A stretch of DNA of 51,627 nucleotides from an uncultured Desulfofustis sp. (lineage in GTDB: Bacteria > Desulfobacterota > Desulfobulbia > Desulfobulbales > Desulfocapsaceae): assembly GCA_905479735.1 (NCBI GenBank), contig CAJQNS010000122.1, forward strand, positions 1-51,627, written 5' to 3'. Under the pieces are notes generated by a model, which made no database searches, was not told the origin of the DNA, and was given only the letters and a program-made list of their open reading frames with translations. The position numbers and the translations under genes are program-made. This document shows positions 26,312-34,846 of this stretch, one piece after another (position 1 is the first letter of the stretch; every line of letters begins with the position of its first letter).

Positions 26312-26657
26312 TGATCTTTTTCTGTCATTTGTTTTCCTGAGAGGGCCTGTAAGGTCTTGGTCAAATCCTGTCAGCGGAGCTTGCACATTTCGAGCCGGTC
26401 TCTATTGTGTGCCAATAACATATTAAAACCGATTGATATTTTTTTCACCCTACGTGTTTTGAACATGATAGTTCATGCTCAGGTGACGGGTAAATTTTAT
26501 CCATGATACCAGAATGCTGCGTGTTTCTTACCCAGCCGACGAGTCCACCGTAAAAAAGAGTTAACCGATAGCCGGCGCCCGAGGCTGCTTGTTGTTCATT
26601 AGAGTTTCTGGTATAGATCACCAGCTGAAGTACTCACCTAACCACCTACATATCGTT
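26312..26657. other. Intergenic region between divergent NodT-like and LolA-like genes
   Basis: About 346 bp without a gene. A candidate promoter for the LolA-like gene is TTGTTG at 26589-26594, 17 bp, TATAGA at 26612-26617. An imperfect dyad TGAAC-6-GTTCA at 26460-26475 could be an operator for the efflux operon, but its short arms make this weak. Nothing else is supported. Confidence 0.4.
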
Positions 26658-27380
26658 ATGAGATCACCCATATACCGGTGTCGCTCCTATTGGAGAATAT
26701 TTTTCATCTTCCTGGCCGTCCTGGTGGCAGACACTGAGGGCTGGGCGGAGAGTCCGGAACTACTGGCTGAAAGGCTGCAGGAGACCTACGCCGCCGTCGA
26801 CAGCATAAGCTTTTCGTTTTCCCAGACCACCAGCGGCCCCATGACCGGCCGGCCCAAGTCAGGCAAAGGAAACGGTCTCTATGCGAGAACTGCTGAAAAA
26901 CCGCTGATGCGCTGGAACTACCTGACACCTGATCCCCAGGTGGTAATCAGCGATGGTAGAACGATATCGATGTATTTCGAAAAACTCAATCAGATGATCA
27001 TCTCCGAGGTTGACGAAGCCCAGACCGATATCCTCTTTTCCTTTTTTGCAGCCTCGGAGCCGTTGGACAAACATTTTACCATTTTGCCCCCTCACCTGGA
27101 AACCGATATATCCTCCGACCAATCTTCAGAAGAATTGCCCCAGATGCAGGCCTTGCGGCTGGAACCTCTGGATAAAAATTCGCAGATTCAGAACATTCAC
27201 CTATGGATTAGTGACGACTCGATCATAAGGAGAATAGACCTGCTCGATCATTTCGACACCAAAACCACCATCAATTTGTCGAGTATCAACATTAATCCGC
27301 TTGATCTATCCGACCGGCAGGATCTTGATGACAGGTTTACCTTCATCCCGCCTGAGGGAACCGAGATAATCAGACAATGA
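26658..27380 (+). CDS. LolA-like outer-membrane lipoprotein carrier
   Basis: Periplasmic chaperone that carries lipoproteins to the outer membrane, by family resemblance. 240 residues from the ATG at 26658, beginning with a basic then hydrophobic signal segment (RIFFIFLAVLVADTEGWAES). The mature part has the LolA pattern SISFSFSQTTSG, GLYARTAEKPLMRWNYLTPDP, VVISDGRTISMYF and DILFSFFA. The start at 26589 is rejected since it would place 23 extra residues ahead of the signal peptide. Sequence similarity to E. coli LolA is low, so the family call is good but function is inferred. Confidence 0.8.
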   Translation: MRSPIYRCRSYWRIFFIFLAVLVADTEGWAESPELLAERLQETYAAVDSISFSFSQTTSGPMTGRPKSGKGNGLYARTAEKPLMRWNYLTPDPQVVISDGRTISMYFEKLNQMIISEVDEAQTDILFSFFAASEPLDKHFTILPPHLETDISSDQSSEELPQMQALRLEPLDKNSQIQNIHLWISDDSIIRRIDLLDHFDTKTTINLSSININPLDLSDRQDLDDRFTFIPPEGTEIIRQ

Positions 27381-27438
27381 GGACATGGCATAAACCCATC
27401 TCACCAACTCTTATCACCCCAGAATCATAGGATTTCAG

Positions 27439-28644
27439 ATGGAACACGATAGTGACAGTTTTGCAGCACTTTTCAGCCAGAGTGAAGAAAAAACCCTGAG
27501 GAAACTATCCCCGGGCCAGAAAATAAAGGCAACAGTGGTAGGGATAGACAAAGAAACCGTTTTTCTCGATGTTGGTACCAAGAGTGAAGGGATCGTCGAG
27601 GCGTCTGAATTCATTGATGAAAACGGTGAATTATCGATTTCTCCCGGGGACCAGGTAGAAGTCTACTGCCTCAAATCGGGAGCCGGCGGGCAGATCTTCA
27701 CCGCCAAGCTCGGGTCAGGGGCCAGCAGTGCCCACCTCGAAGAAGCCTATCACAACTCCGTTCCGGTTCAAGGTTTTGTCAAGGCTGAGATCAAGGGCGG
27801 TTTCGAAATCACTCTCTCGGGCAATGTCAGGGGTTTCTGCCCCTTTTCCCAGATGGGCCTGCGACGTGTGGAAAACGCCGCTGAAACCTACCTCGAGACC
27901 CACATGAGTTTTCTGATAACCAAATTCGAGGCGGGAGGCAGAAATATAGTCCTTTCAGCCAGACTGCTGCAGGAGGAAGAGCGACAGCTGAAAAAGGAAG
28001 AACTGCAGGAAGTCCTGGAGGAGGGACAAAGCATCGAAGGTTCAATCTCGGCCATCAGGCCCTTCGGCCTGTTCGTGGATATCGGTGGGATCGATGGACT
28101 GGTACCAATTTCCGAGGTTGGCTGGAGCCGGGTGGAGAACCTCGAAGATACCTATTCTGTCGGCCAGCAGGTCCAGACTGTCGTCAAAGGACTTGATTGG
28201 GAAAATGACCGGATCAGCCTGTCCATCAAGGAAACACTGGAAGATCCCTGGGAGGCAGCGGTAAAAAATCTCTCAGAAGGTAAAGCCTATGTCGGTAACG
28301 TTGCCAGGCTCGCCCAGTTCGGCGCCTTTGTCACCCTGGCTCCCGGCGTAGACGGCCTCGTTCACATTTCCAAACTCGGCGGAGGAAGAAGGATTAACCA
28401 TCCCAAAGAGGTGCTCGAGGCCGGGCAGAACCTTGAGGTGATCATCGAAGCCATCGATCCCGCAAACAAGCGGATCAGCCTCATCCCCTCCGACTACGTC
28501 TCGCTCGAAGATGAGGAGGAAAAGGAGCGCCGGGAATACAAAGACTACCGATCAAACCGGACGGGCTCGAAAAAAGAAGCAGCAAAGGATTCGATGGGCA
28601 GTTTTGGGGCTCTGTTGAAATCCAAGCTGGAAGAAAAGAAGTAG
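27439..28644 (+). CDS. Protein with four S1 RNA-binding domains
   Basis: 401 residues with S1-like OB folds at about 22-95, 105-175, 195-262 and 283-350; the last two are the most canonical (GSISAIRPFGLFVDIGGIDG and GNVARLAQFGAFVTLAPGVDG). This is like a shortened ribosomal protein S1 and may bind mRNA on the ribosome. A basic, acidic-mixed tail follows. It lacks the six domains of E. coli S1. Whether it is the only S1 in the genome cannot be known from this window. It begins 58 bp after the LolA-like gene and converges with rlmB. Confidence 0.88.
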   Translation: MEHDSDSFAALFSQSEEKTLRKLSPGQKIKATVVGIDKETVFLDVGTKSEGIVEASEFIDENGELSISPGDQVEVYCLKSGAGGQIFTAKLGSGASSAHLEEAYHNSVPVQGFVKAEIKGGFEITLSGNVRGFCPFSQMGLRRVENAAETYLETHMSFLITKFEAGGRNIVLSARLLQEEERQLKKEELQEVLEEGQSIEGSISAIRPFGLFVDIGGIDGLVPISEVGWSRVENLEDTYSVGQQVQTVVKGLDWENDRISLSIKETLEDPWEAAVKNLSEGKAYVGNVARLAQFGAFVTLAPGVDGLVHISKLGGGRRINHPKEVLEAGQNLEVIIEAIDPANKRISLIPSDYVSLEDEEEKERREYKDYRSNRTGSKKEAAKDSMGSFGALLKSKLEEKK

Positions 28645-28653
28645 GTACGTTCC

Positions 28654-29454
28654 TCAGTCAAGGGACTGACGGAGCATTTCAAAAAGGACCACTGCCGCGG
28701 CCACAGAGCTGTTCAGGCTATCAATGTCGCCGGCCATCGGTATAGAAACAAGCAGATCGCAATGGCGCTTGACCAACGGTCGCAAGCCGCTTCCTTCATT
28801 GCCGACCACCAGGCAGGCAGGTACATTGAAATCGGTCTGATAGATCGATCTGGCCTGTTCATCTTTGACCGCCCCGAATATCCAGCCCCCCGCCTCTTTC
28901 ACTTTCTTCAAGGCCTCCGCCAGATTGGTCACCTGGCTGATATGCACCTTGGCAATCGCTCCCGCCGACGCCTTGGCGGCGGTGCCCGCCAGAGGTGCTG
29001 AACGGTCACGGGTCAGAATCAGGTGGGTAACCCCGGCCGCATGAGCCGAGCGGATGATCGCTCCGAGATTGTGGGGATCCTGGATTGAGTCGCAGGCCAT
29101 CAGGCGAGGATTTGCTCCCTGTTGAGCCGCTTGCTGAAAGTGCTCCAGCAGGTCTTCGAAGGGCAGCAGTGGCACCGGCGCACACTTTGCAACAATGCCC
29201 TGATGGTTCAGCGGCTCGGGACTTTCGGTGATCCTGATTCGGTCAACGAACAGGCACTTGATCTTATGGCTTCGGGCTGAGTCGATAATCTCCTGCAGCC
29301 CCCTGCTCTGTTTTTCTTTCTGGACACACAGCTCGACCACCCTTTCCGGCTGGGTATGAAGAACCTCAAGGGTGGGATGGACACCCCAGATAAGATCGTC
29401 ACTGTAGCGGATCCTGTGCTCCCGACTCGTTGGACTATTTTTACTGCGTCCCAT
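28654..29454 (-). CDS. rlmB: 23S rRNA (guanosine-2251-2'-O)-methyltransferase, TrmH/SpoU family
   Basis: SPOUT-class 2'-O-methyltransferase. 266 residues: an N-terminal substrate-binding domain (about 20-95, GVHPTLEVLHTQPERV) and the knotted catalytic domain with the three SpoU motifs: DSIQDPHNLGAIIRSA, LVVGNEGSGLRPLV and SIPMAGDIDSLNSSVAAAV. The overall pattern matches RlmB, which methylates G2251, though related TrmH members are hard to separate. It starts only a few bases after gmk ends and belongs to that operon. Confidence 0.88.
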   Translation of the reverse strand: MGRSKNSPTSREHRIRYSDDLIWGVHPTLEVLHTQPERVVELCVQKEKQSRGLQEIIDSARSHKIKCLFVDRIRITESPEPLNHQGIVAKCAPVPLLPFEDLLEHFQQAAQQGANPRLMACDSIQDPHNLGAIIRSAHAAGVTHLILTRDRSAPLAGTAAKASAGAIAKVHISQVTNLAEALKKVKEAGGWIFGAVKDEQARSIYQTDFNVPACLVVGNEGSGLRPLVKRHCDLLVSIPMAGDIDSLNSSVAAAVVLFEMLRQSLD

Positions 29455-29457
29455 AGA

Positions 29458-30063
29458 TCAGAGAGACTCCCGATTGGACTGCCCGTTCAAGCCTCTTCTG
29501 CCTTCGGCGCGGGCCGCGTAAATGATGGAGCAGATCATGGTCACCGCCTCGGCAAGCCGATCGTTAACAACCAGGTAGCGATATTTTGAACTCTGCATCA
29601 TCTCCTCGACACTGTTGGCCAGGCGGGTGGCAATGGATTGCTCATCCTCGGTGCCTCGCTGGCGCAGTCGGGCCTCCAGCTCGGTTGCATTGGGTGGGGC
29701 AATGAAGATGTCGACATATTCCAGCTGAGTGTTCTGCCTTATTATCTCGGCACCCTGTACATCGATGTCGAGGATCACATCGAAGCCATCGCGCAGCTTC
29801 TCTTCGATCGGGGCGGCCGCAGTTCCATAATAGTTTTCATGCACCCTGGCCCACTCCAGGAAAGCGTCATCATCGATCATCTGCTCGAATTTATGATGGC
29901 TCACGAAATAGTAGTCTCGTCCCTCCAGCTCCCCGCTGCGGGACGCTCTGGTGGTGTGAGAAACGGAAAATTCAAGACGCTCAACCTGACCAATAACCTG
30001 TTTCAGAATGGAAGTTTTTCCCGTTCCCGAAGGAGCTGAGACGATGATGAGGTTACCGCTCAC
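29458..30063 (-). CDS. gmk: Guanylate kinase
   Basis: Phosphorylates GMP to GDP with ATP. 201 residues. P-loop SAPSGTGKTSIL at the N-terminus, GMP-binding phrases SHTTRASRSGELEGRDYYF and FLEWARVHENYYGT, and DVILDIDVQGAEII are intact. It sits in the conserved order yicC-remA-gmk seen in many bacteria. It ends three bases before rlmB. Confidence 0.95.
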   Translation of the reverse strand: MSGNLIIVSAPSGTGKTSILKQVIGQVERLEFSVSHTTRASRSGELEGRDYYFVSHHKFEQMIDDDAFLEWARVHENYYGTAAAPIEEKLRDGFDVILDIDVQGAEIIRQNTQLEYVDIFIAPPNATELEARLRQRGTEDEQSIATRLANSVEEMMQSSKYRYLVVNDRLAEAVTMICSIIYAARAEGRRGLNGQSNRESL

Positions 30064-30068
30064 GTGTG

Positions 30069-30359
30069 CTATTTCTCCTCCTCTTTGATGACTTCACGGT
30101 GTTCTGCAAGATGGTACTCTTCCTGCAGTGCCGCCAGCCGCTGGCCAATGGTGTCAGGCTGCACAGAGGACAGAATCACATGATTCGAATCGGTGATGAT
30201 AATCGATCTGGTTCGCCTCCCCTCGGTCACATCTATGAGGCGTTGGGAATTTTTGGCCAGATCTTTGAGCTTTCTGGCCGGTGCCGAGCCGGTATTGATC
30301 ACGGCCACCACCCGCTCCACCATAACGGTGTTGCCATAGCCTATATTGAGTAACTGCAT
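30069..30359 (-). CDS. remA: RemA-like DUF370 regulator
   Basis: 96 residues. The DUF370/RemA pattern is NIGYGNTVMVERVVAVINTGSAP and RLIDVTEGRRTRSIIITDSNHVILSS. In Bacillus, RemA is a DNA-binding activator of matrix genes; its role in Gram-negative bacteria is not known. It lies between yicC and gmk, a conserved arrangement. It is five bases ahead of gmk. Confidence 0.9.
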   Translation of the reverse strand: MQLLNIGYGNTVMVERVVAVINTGSAPARKLKDLAKNSQRLIDVTEGRRTRSIIITDSNHVILSSVQPDTIGQRLAALQEEYHLAEHREVIKEEEK

Positions 30360-30392
30360 TTTAGCCCTGAGGTCTGAATTCGATATCGTTTG

Positions 30393-31274
30393 CTACTCGA
30401 TATTCTGCACCTGCTCACGCATCTTTTCAAGCTCGCTTTTCAAGGATACAGTTTTATGAGCATTCTCGGCATCATTGATTTTTGAACCAATGGTATTTAC
30501 CTCGCGCAGAAACTCCTGGATCAGAAAGTCGAGTTTACGTCCCACCGGTGCAGAACTGTCGAGCAGATCACCCAGTTGGTCTATATGGCTGCGCAGCCTG
30601 ACCATTTCCTCGGTGACGTCTGATTTATCGACCAGGATGGCCACTTCCTGAGCCAGTCTGGCCGGATCCAGATCAATTGTGTCCAGCAGTTTTTCGAGCC
30701 GATCCCGCAGGACGCTTTCACGGTCAGCTATTATGGTGGGAATGGATTGCTCAATGGAGTCAAGCACCTCATTAAATACCTTAAGGCGCTCACCAAGGTC
30801 GGCAGCCAGGGCCTCTCCTTCACGAGCACGCATGTCATGGCACTGGCCGAAGGCATCGTCAATAGCCGATTCCAGCAGTGGCCATATTTCTTCCAAATCC
30901 TCAGGCTGCTGCTCTCTGGTCACTACATCAGGCAGATTGATCAACAGGGAAAGCTCAGTCTGACTTTTAAGGTTCAATTCACTGGCCAGTTCATCCAACC
31001 TATCCCTGTAAGTCCTGGCCAGATTTACATCTATGCCGATTTTGACCAGGTCGGAGAAGTCCCCTGAAACGGAAACTATCAGATCGACCCGCCCCCTCTG
31101 ATGGAAGTTACTGATTTTCTTCCTGATCAGATCTTCCAGGGCAGCATAGTTTCGTGGCAATTTAATCTTGGCATCCAAAAACCGGTTGTTGACGCTCTTG
31201 ACCTCGGCGGTCCAAATTCGCCCCTGGTTCTCGACCTCGGCCCGTCCGTAACCGGTCATGCTTTTTAATGCCAT
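30393..31274 (-). CDS. yicC: YicC family endoribonuclease-like protein
   Basis: 293 residues. N-terminal LKSMTGYGRAEVENQGRIW is the hallmark, followed by KSVNNRFLDAKIKLPRNY and the C-terminal DUF1732 segment GRKLDFLIQEFLREVNTIGSK. YicC proteins are implicated in RNA degradation in E. coli. An AAGGGAG ribosome-binding site precedes the ATG. It is the first gene of yicC-remA-gmk-rlmB, after the terminator of the pal-skp unit. Confidence 0.9.
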   Translation of the reverse strand: MALKSMTGYGRAEVENQGRIWTAEVKSVNNRFLDAKIKLPRNYAALEDLIRKKISNFHQRGRVDLIVSVSGDFSDLVKIGIDVNLARTYRDRLDELASELNLKSQTELSLLINLPDVVTREQQPEDLEEIWPLLESAIDDAFGQCHDMRAREGEALAADLGERLKVFNEVLDSIEQSIPTIIADRESVLRDRLEKLLDTIDLDPARLAQEVAILVDKSDVTEEMVRLRSHIDQLGDLLDSSAPVGRKLDFLIQEFLREVNTIGSKINDAENAHKTVSLKSELEKMREQVQNIE

Positions 31275-31324
31275 CCTGTTGCTCCCTTCTTTATTACGGC
31301 CTGGCCGACGCTAGACCCACAACT

Positions 31325-31363
31325 AAAAAAGGACGATGTCCGGGCTACAGCCCGGCATCGTCC
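31325..31363 (-). terminator. Rho-independent terminator after skp
   Basis: On the minus strand, GGACGATG and a GC-rich CCGGGC step pair with their complements around a short loop, with one unpaired base, followed directly by TTTTTT (plus 31330-31325). This is a textbook intrinsic terminator for the pal-skp transcripts. Confidence 0.85.
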
Positions 31364-31384
31364 TCAGATCATCGAAGCTGTGCC

Positions 31385-31921
31385 TTATTGGGCAGCCATT
31401 GCAGCATCGAGTTCCTTGACAAGCTGATCGGTGATGTCCACCGCTTCACTGTAAAAGATGACGCCGCCCTTGGAGTCGAGAAGCAGGGTGTAGCCATTCT
31501 TTTTACCAAAACCCTCCACCACACCTTCAAGTGCCTTGAGGATGGGCGCCAGTTCTTTGTCCTGGAGGGTTTTCAGTTCAAACCGGGCATCATCTGATTT
31601 TTCCTGCAGTTCGCGTCGCTTTTTCTGAAATTCCCTGACCTTCACCTGTTTGGTTTCTTCACTCCAGGCCGAGCTCTTTTTTTCGATTTCACTCTGCATG
31701 TCTACCAGTTCCTGCTCTTCAGCCTTGAACTTGGACTGCAGATCCTGCATCTTCTGATCAAATACTTCCTTGGCAGCCTTGCCCGAAACCGAATTCACCA
31801 GAATTTTCTGAACATTCATGACACCGATTTTCATATCGGCGGCCTTCGCGGATTCCCAAGAGACCAGCGAAACGCATAGACACAACGAGACAAATCCAAC
31901 AATTAACAATTTTTTAAACAT
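31385..31921 (-). CDS. skp: OmpH/Skp-family periplasmic chaperone
   Basis: Periplasmic holdase for outer-membrane proteins. 178 residues from the ATG at 31921: signal peptide MFKKLLIVGFVSLCLCVSLV cleaved near AKA, then IGVMNVQKILVNSVSGKAAKEV and a long charged coiled coil (about 55-135). The ATG at 31921 follows GGAGCTATC; the longer in-frame start at 31936 adds only five residues. It lies 60-70 bp after pal, with a hairpin in between. Confidence 0.88.
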   Translation of the reverse strand: MFKKLLIVGFVSLCLCVSLVSWESAKAADMKIGVMNVQKILVNSVSGKAAKEVFDQKMQDLQSKFKAEEQELVDMQSEIEKKSSAWSEETKQVKVREFQKKRRELQEKSDDARFELKTLQDKELAPILKALEGVVEGFGKKNGYTLLLDSKGGVIFYSEAVDITDQLVKELDAAMAAQ

Positions 31922-31942
31922 GATAGCTCCAGGCAAATAACA

Positions 31943-31963
31943 AGCGGGCCCCGAGGGCCCGCT
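31943..31963 (-). promoter_or_regulatory. GC-rich hairpin between pal and skp
   Basis: AGCGGGCCC / GGGCCCGCT with a 3-nt loop is a perfect 9-bp stem. The minus strand continues TTGTTATTT, which is only mildly T-rich. It could partly terminate transcription after pal or protect the 3' end of the pal message. Confidence 0.55.
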
Positions 31964-31994
31964 GTAAATTCAACTATGATTGGTTTAAAGATGC

Positions 31995-32510
31995 TTATTC
32001 GACGATGACAAAGTCAGCCCGACGATTCTGTGCCCAGGAGAGTTCATCATGACCATGCATGAGCAGCCGTTCTTCACCAAAACTGATGGTGCTCAGTCTG
32101 GAATCACTGATACCCAGGTTAACCAGATATTTCTTGGCGCCCAAAGCGCGACGCTCGCCCAGAGCCATATTGTATTCACTGGTACCGCGGGGGTCGCAGT
32201 TACCTTCGATACGGATGTTGGTGTCGGCCTCGCTGCTCAGAAAATCGGCGTTAGCTTCGATTCTGGATACTTGGTCCTTTCTAATATCGGATGAATCGAA
32301 ATCGAAGTAGACGGGCAGCATACCTTCGGATGTCCGGCCTTCTGAAATGCCTATCGGTTTTGACTCCAGCGATTCTTCCTTGCCCATGGCACCTTTGTCG
32401 GTAGACGGTTTCATCTCTTCATCGCTGACCTTATCCTTGGCACAGCCTGAGATGAAAACAAGGCTTAGGATCATTAACACCTGCAAGAGAACCTGGATTC
32501 TGTTCAACAT
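31995..32510 (-). CDS. pal: Peptidoglycan-associated lipoprotein (Pal/OmpA-like)
   Basis: Anchors the outer membrane to peptidoglycan as part of the Tol-Pal system. 171 residues: signal peptide with lipobox ISGC at about 20-23, a short linker, then an OmpA-like domain with VYFDFDSSDIR, IRIEGNCDPRGTSEYNMALGERRA and a C-terminal RRADFVIVE. A strong AGGAGG ribosome-binding site stands before the ATG. tolQRAB are not in the window. Confidence 0.92.
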   Translation of the reverse strand: MLNRIQVLLQVLMILSLVFISGCAKDKVSDEEMKPSTDKGAMGKEESLESKPIGISEGRTSEGMLPVYFDFDSSDIRKDQVSRIEANADFLSSEADTNIRIEGNCDPRGTSEYNMALGERRALGAKKYLVNLGISDSRLSTISFGEERLLMHGHDELSWAQNRRADFVIVE

Positions 32511-33043
32511 AATTACAACCTCCTGTTATCAAAAAGAAATGGTGGCAACAAATTGTGCCCATGACAGCTCTGTTTCAGTCAACAGAAACGACAAGAATCG
32601 TACTGTTCTTAACTGCTCAAATATAGAAAAATTCACCCCAAATACAAGAACTATTTTGCCTCCGGGGCAATAAAACAACGGCCAACTGACCATTTTCCGG
32701 GCTGCCCTGAGATACAGAATATGATCCGCCTTTTTGTCAGACAGAGGCTGCCGGGAATTTAAACCTCCTCGGCAATGAGACTAACAGATCCCGCCCAGCC
32801 AACAACTCTCCATTCTCCCCTCTCGATGGAAAAACATAAAAAAAACACTGTACTTTATCCTAGTGATATTTACTATTTCGGTATAAAGTGAGCGGCGAAA
32901 AACAGCGCCATGCATGATGTTGCCGGCTATTCCACCTACCACAGGCAGCATAATTCAGCAGAGTGGGCAGTATCGCATGGCTTAGAAGGTTCTTAGAAAT
33001 AGTTGAGCCGATCAGTCTGACACGGCTTACCCAGGAGAGTTAT
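32511..33043. other. Intergenic region upstream of pal and the 141-residue gene
   Basis: About 533 bp with no gene I can support. A minus-strand promoter for pal is plausible: TTGTAT (plus 32642-32647), 16 bp, TATATT (plus 32620-32625), giving a leader of about 100 nt. TATAAA at 32882-32887 could be a -10 for the plus-strand gene, but no matching -35 is seen. The rest shows no structure. Confidence 0.4.
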
Positions 33044-33469
33044 ATGGCCAAAATACATGTCAACCCAAACCGTGCCACCGATAAAGCGGTTCGAGCAATT
33101 GACAGAAAGCGGGAACAGGAACGCAGGAAAATGTTCATGCTGGCCAGAGATCATGCTGAACCGCTGTCGACCAAACTCTGTCAGCGGCTGCTTGATAGAA
33201 ACATTATCGAAACCACTTCGGTGGAGTCGATCCGTACGGCCTTGGAAACTCAGTTCAAATCCCTGCATATGCTTGAGGATTTCGATCTGCAGATGAAACT
33301 TGCCCCGGTGCGCACCCTGGTGCAGGATGCCAATATCGTCACCCTCTACCTCACTCAGTATATCATTGAAGATCTTATCGAACATCCCGACATCCAGGAC
33401 GTCTTCGGCGAGGATATCGATATTTACCGGGCCATCGATTCGATAACCAAAGTACTCAGGCCGAGGTGA
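33044..33469 (+). CDS. Conserved-looking 141-residue protein, function unknown
   Basis: Predicted soluble and mostly helical, rich in charged residues at the N-terminus (ATDKAVRAIDRKREQERRK). The ATG at 33044 follows CCAGGAGA at ideal spacing, and an upstream start (33011 or 32963) is not needed. I do not recognise the family. Its stop overlaps the start of the radical SAM gene by GTGA, so the two are translated together and probably work together. Confidence 0.75.
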   Translation: MAKIHVNPNRATDKAVRAIDRKREQERRKMFMLARDHAEPLSTKLCQRLLDRNIIETTSVESIRTALETQFKSLHMLEDFDLQMKLAPVRTLVQDANIVTLYLTQYIIEDLIEHPDIQDVFGEDIDIYRAIDSITKVLRPR

Positions 33470-34752
33470 TCCAACCCGCTGTGCTTCCCTCTCTGGTCTA
33501 TTGCGACGAGGCAGGGAACATCCACGATTTTCCCGACCTGGGCATGGCCGGCATGGCCCACGGCCGTTTTCTCAAGCCAGGTCCTGGGGATCTCATCGAA
33601 CTTCCCCAGGGCAGTGATTTTTTCACCCTGCCAAATCGTCTGCCGGTGGGCATCAATCCGGTCAGCGGCGAACCCCTTCTTCTGGAAGAAGACCCACGCT
33701 ATCCCGGACGAAAAATCTACGGGGTCGCAGCCTTTATGGCTCCGGCTCACACCTCGACCCTGACGGCGGCCTACCAGACCGAAGAGAATGCACCGTTGTT
33801 GCCCCTGTTTGCCTACACTGCAGTGGGCTGGTATGACGGTAAATTCTGGGCCGCGGGCTTTCGCAGCGATGCGGACTGCCGGCAGGATTTCACTCAGTTC
33901 GACCAGCACAGAATCGATCGAAGCACCAATCAAAGACTGCAGCGTCACCGGGAAAATCGTCTAATCCAGCATCTCGGCACCTGTTGTCTTACCTACCGGT
34001 GTCCGGCCGCACGAAATTATTTCCTCGGTCGCTGGGAGGCGCCGCTTCCCACCTCACCCACCTGCAACGCCCGCTGCCTCGGCTGCATTTCTCTGCAGCC
34101 CTCAGAATGCTGCCCCTCAACCCAGGAACGCCTGCAGTTCACTCCTTCGGTCAAGGAGATCGTTGAAGTGGGCGTCGCCCACCTTAACAGTGCCGAGAGT
34201 CCTGTGGTGAGCTTCGGCCAGGGCTGCGAGGGAGAGCCGCTGCTCCAGGCCGAGCTGCTGGAAAACTCCATCAGAGAGATGCGAAAATGGACCGACAGGG
34301 GTACGATCAATTGTAACACCAATGCGAGCCTTCCCACTGCGATAGAGCGGCTGCGTGAGGCAGGGCTCGATTCGATCCGGGTAAGTATCAATTCAGCTCG
34401 CGAAACCTTTTACCACAACTATTATCGGCCACGAAATTATAGCTTTTCTGATGTCAAAGAGTCGATCAAGGCTATGAAACGGGGCGGCGGCTTTGTCTCT
34501 TTGAACTACTTTATCCTGCCTGGCTTCACCGACTCGATGGAGGAGACTTCCGCGTTTCTGGAACTCATCGAAGAAACCGGCCCAGATTTTATCCAACTTC
34601 GCAACCTCAATATCGATCCGGAATGGTACCTCAGAGAGATTGGTTCGACAACCGCCCTGCCGTCCTACACCATTCGGAATTGGCTGGAAATGATCAAACA
34701 GAGGTTTCCTGCGCTGCGTTTCGGTTATTACAACCCCTGCCTGAACCCTTGA
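33466..34752 (+). CDS. Radical SAM protein, GTG start
   Basis: 428 residues. An N-terminal ~190-residue domain (LVYCDEAGNIHDFPDLGMAG, VGINPVSGEP, CCLTYRCPAARNY) precedes the radical SAM barrel with CNARCLGC (CxxxCxxC, around 200-207). The barrel has SFGQGCEGEPLL, INCNTNASLP and LDSIRVSINSARE, as in radical SAM enzymes. It begins with GTG coupled to the preceding gene. Substrate is unknown; the extra N-terminal domain may bind a partner. The AbiE island starts 57 bp after the stop. Confidence 0.85.
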   Translation: MIQPAVLPSLVYCDEAGNIHDFPDLGMAGMAHGRFLKPGPGDLIELPQGSDFFTLPNRLPVGINPVSGEPLLLEEDPRYPGRKIYGVAAFMAPAHTSTLTAAYQTEENAPLLPLFAYTAVGWYDGKFWAAGFRSDADCRQDFTQFDQHRIDRSTNQRLQRHRENRLIQHLGTCCLTYRCPAARNYFLGRWEAPLPTSPTCNARCLGCISLQPSECCPSTQERLQFTPSVKEIVEVGVAHLNSAESPVVSFGQGCEGEPLLQAELLENSIREMRKWTDRGTINCNTNASLPTAIERLREAGLDSIRVSINSARETFYHNYYRPRNYSFSDVKESIKAMKRGGGFVSLNYFILPGFTDSMEETSAFLELIEETGPDFIQLRNLNIDPEWYLREIGSTTALPSYTIRNWLEMIKQRFPALRFGYYNPCLNP

Positions 34753-34808
34753 GGCATCAAGACATATTTATCGAGAACCACTACTGAACTCCGAAGAATA
34801 AAATTAAC

Positions 34809-34840
34809 TATTGCTTATGTTCGATCATGGGCGATAATGC
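34809..34840 (+). repeat. Repeat copy A, left edge of the AbiE island
   Basis: TATTGC is followed by tandem ten-base units TTATGTTCGA, TCATGGGCGA and TAATGC. The units share the pattern T-N-ATG-NN-CGA. The same run recurs at 37941-38009 on the same strand, with a partial copy at 36132-36173. Confidence 0.75.
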
Positions 34841-34846
34841 AAGTTC

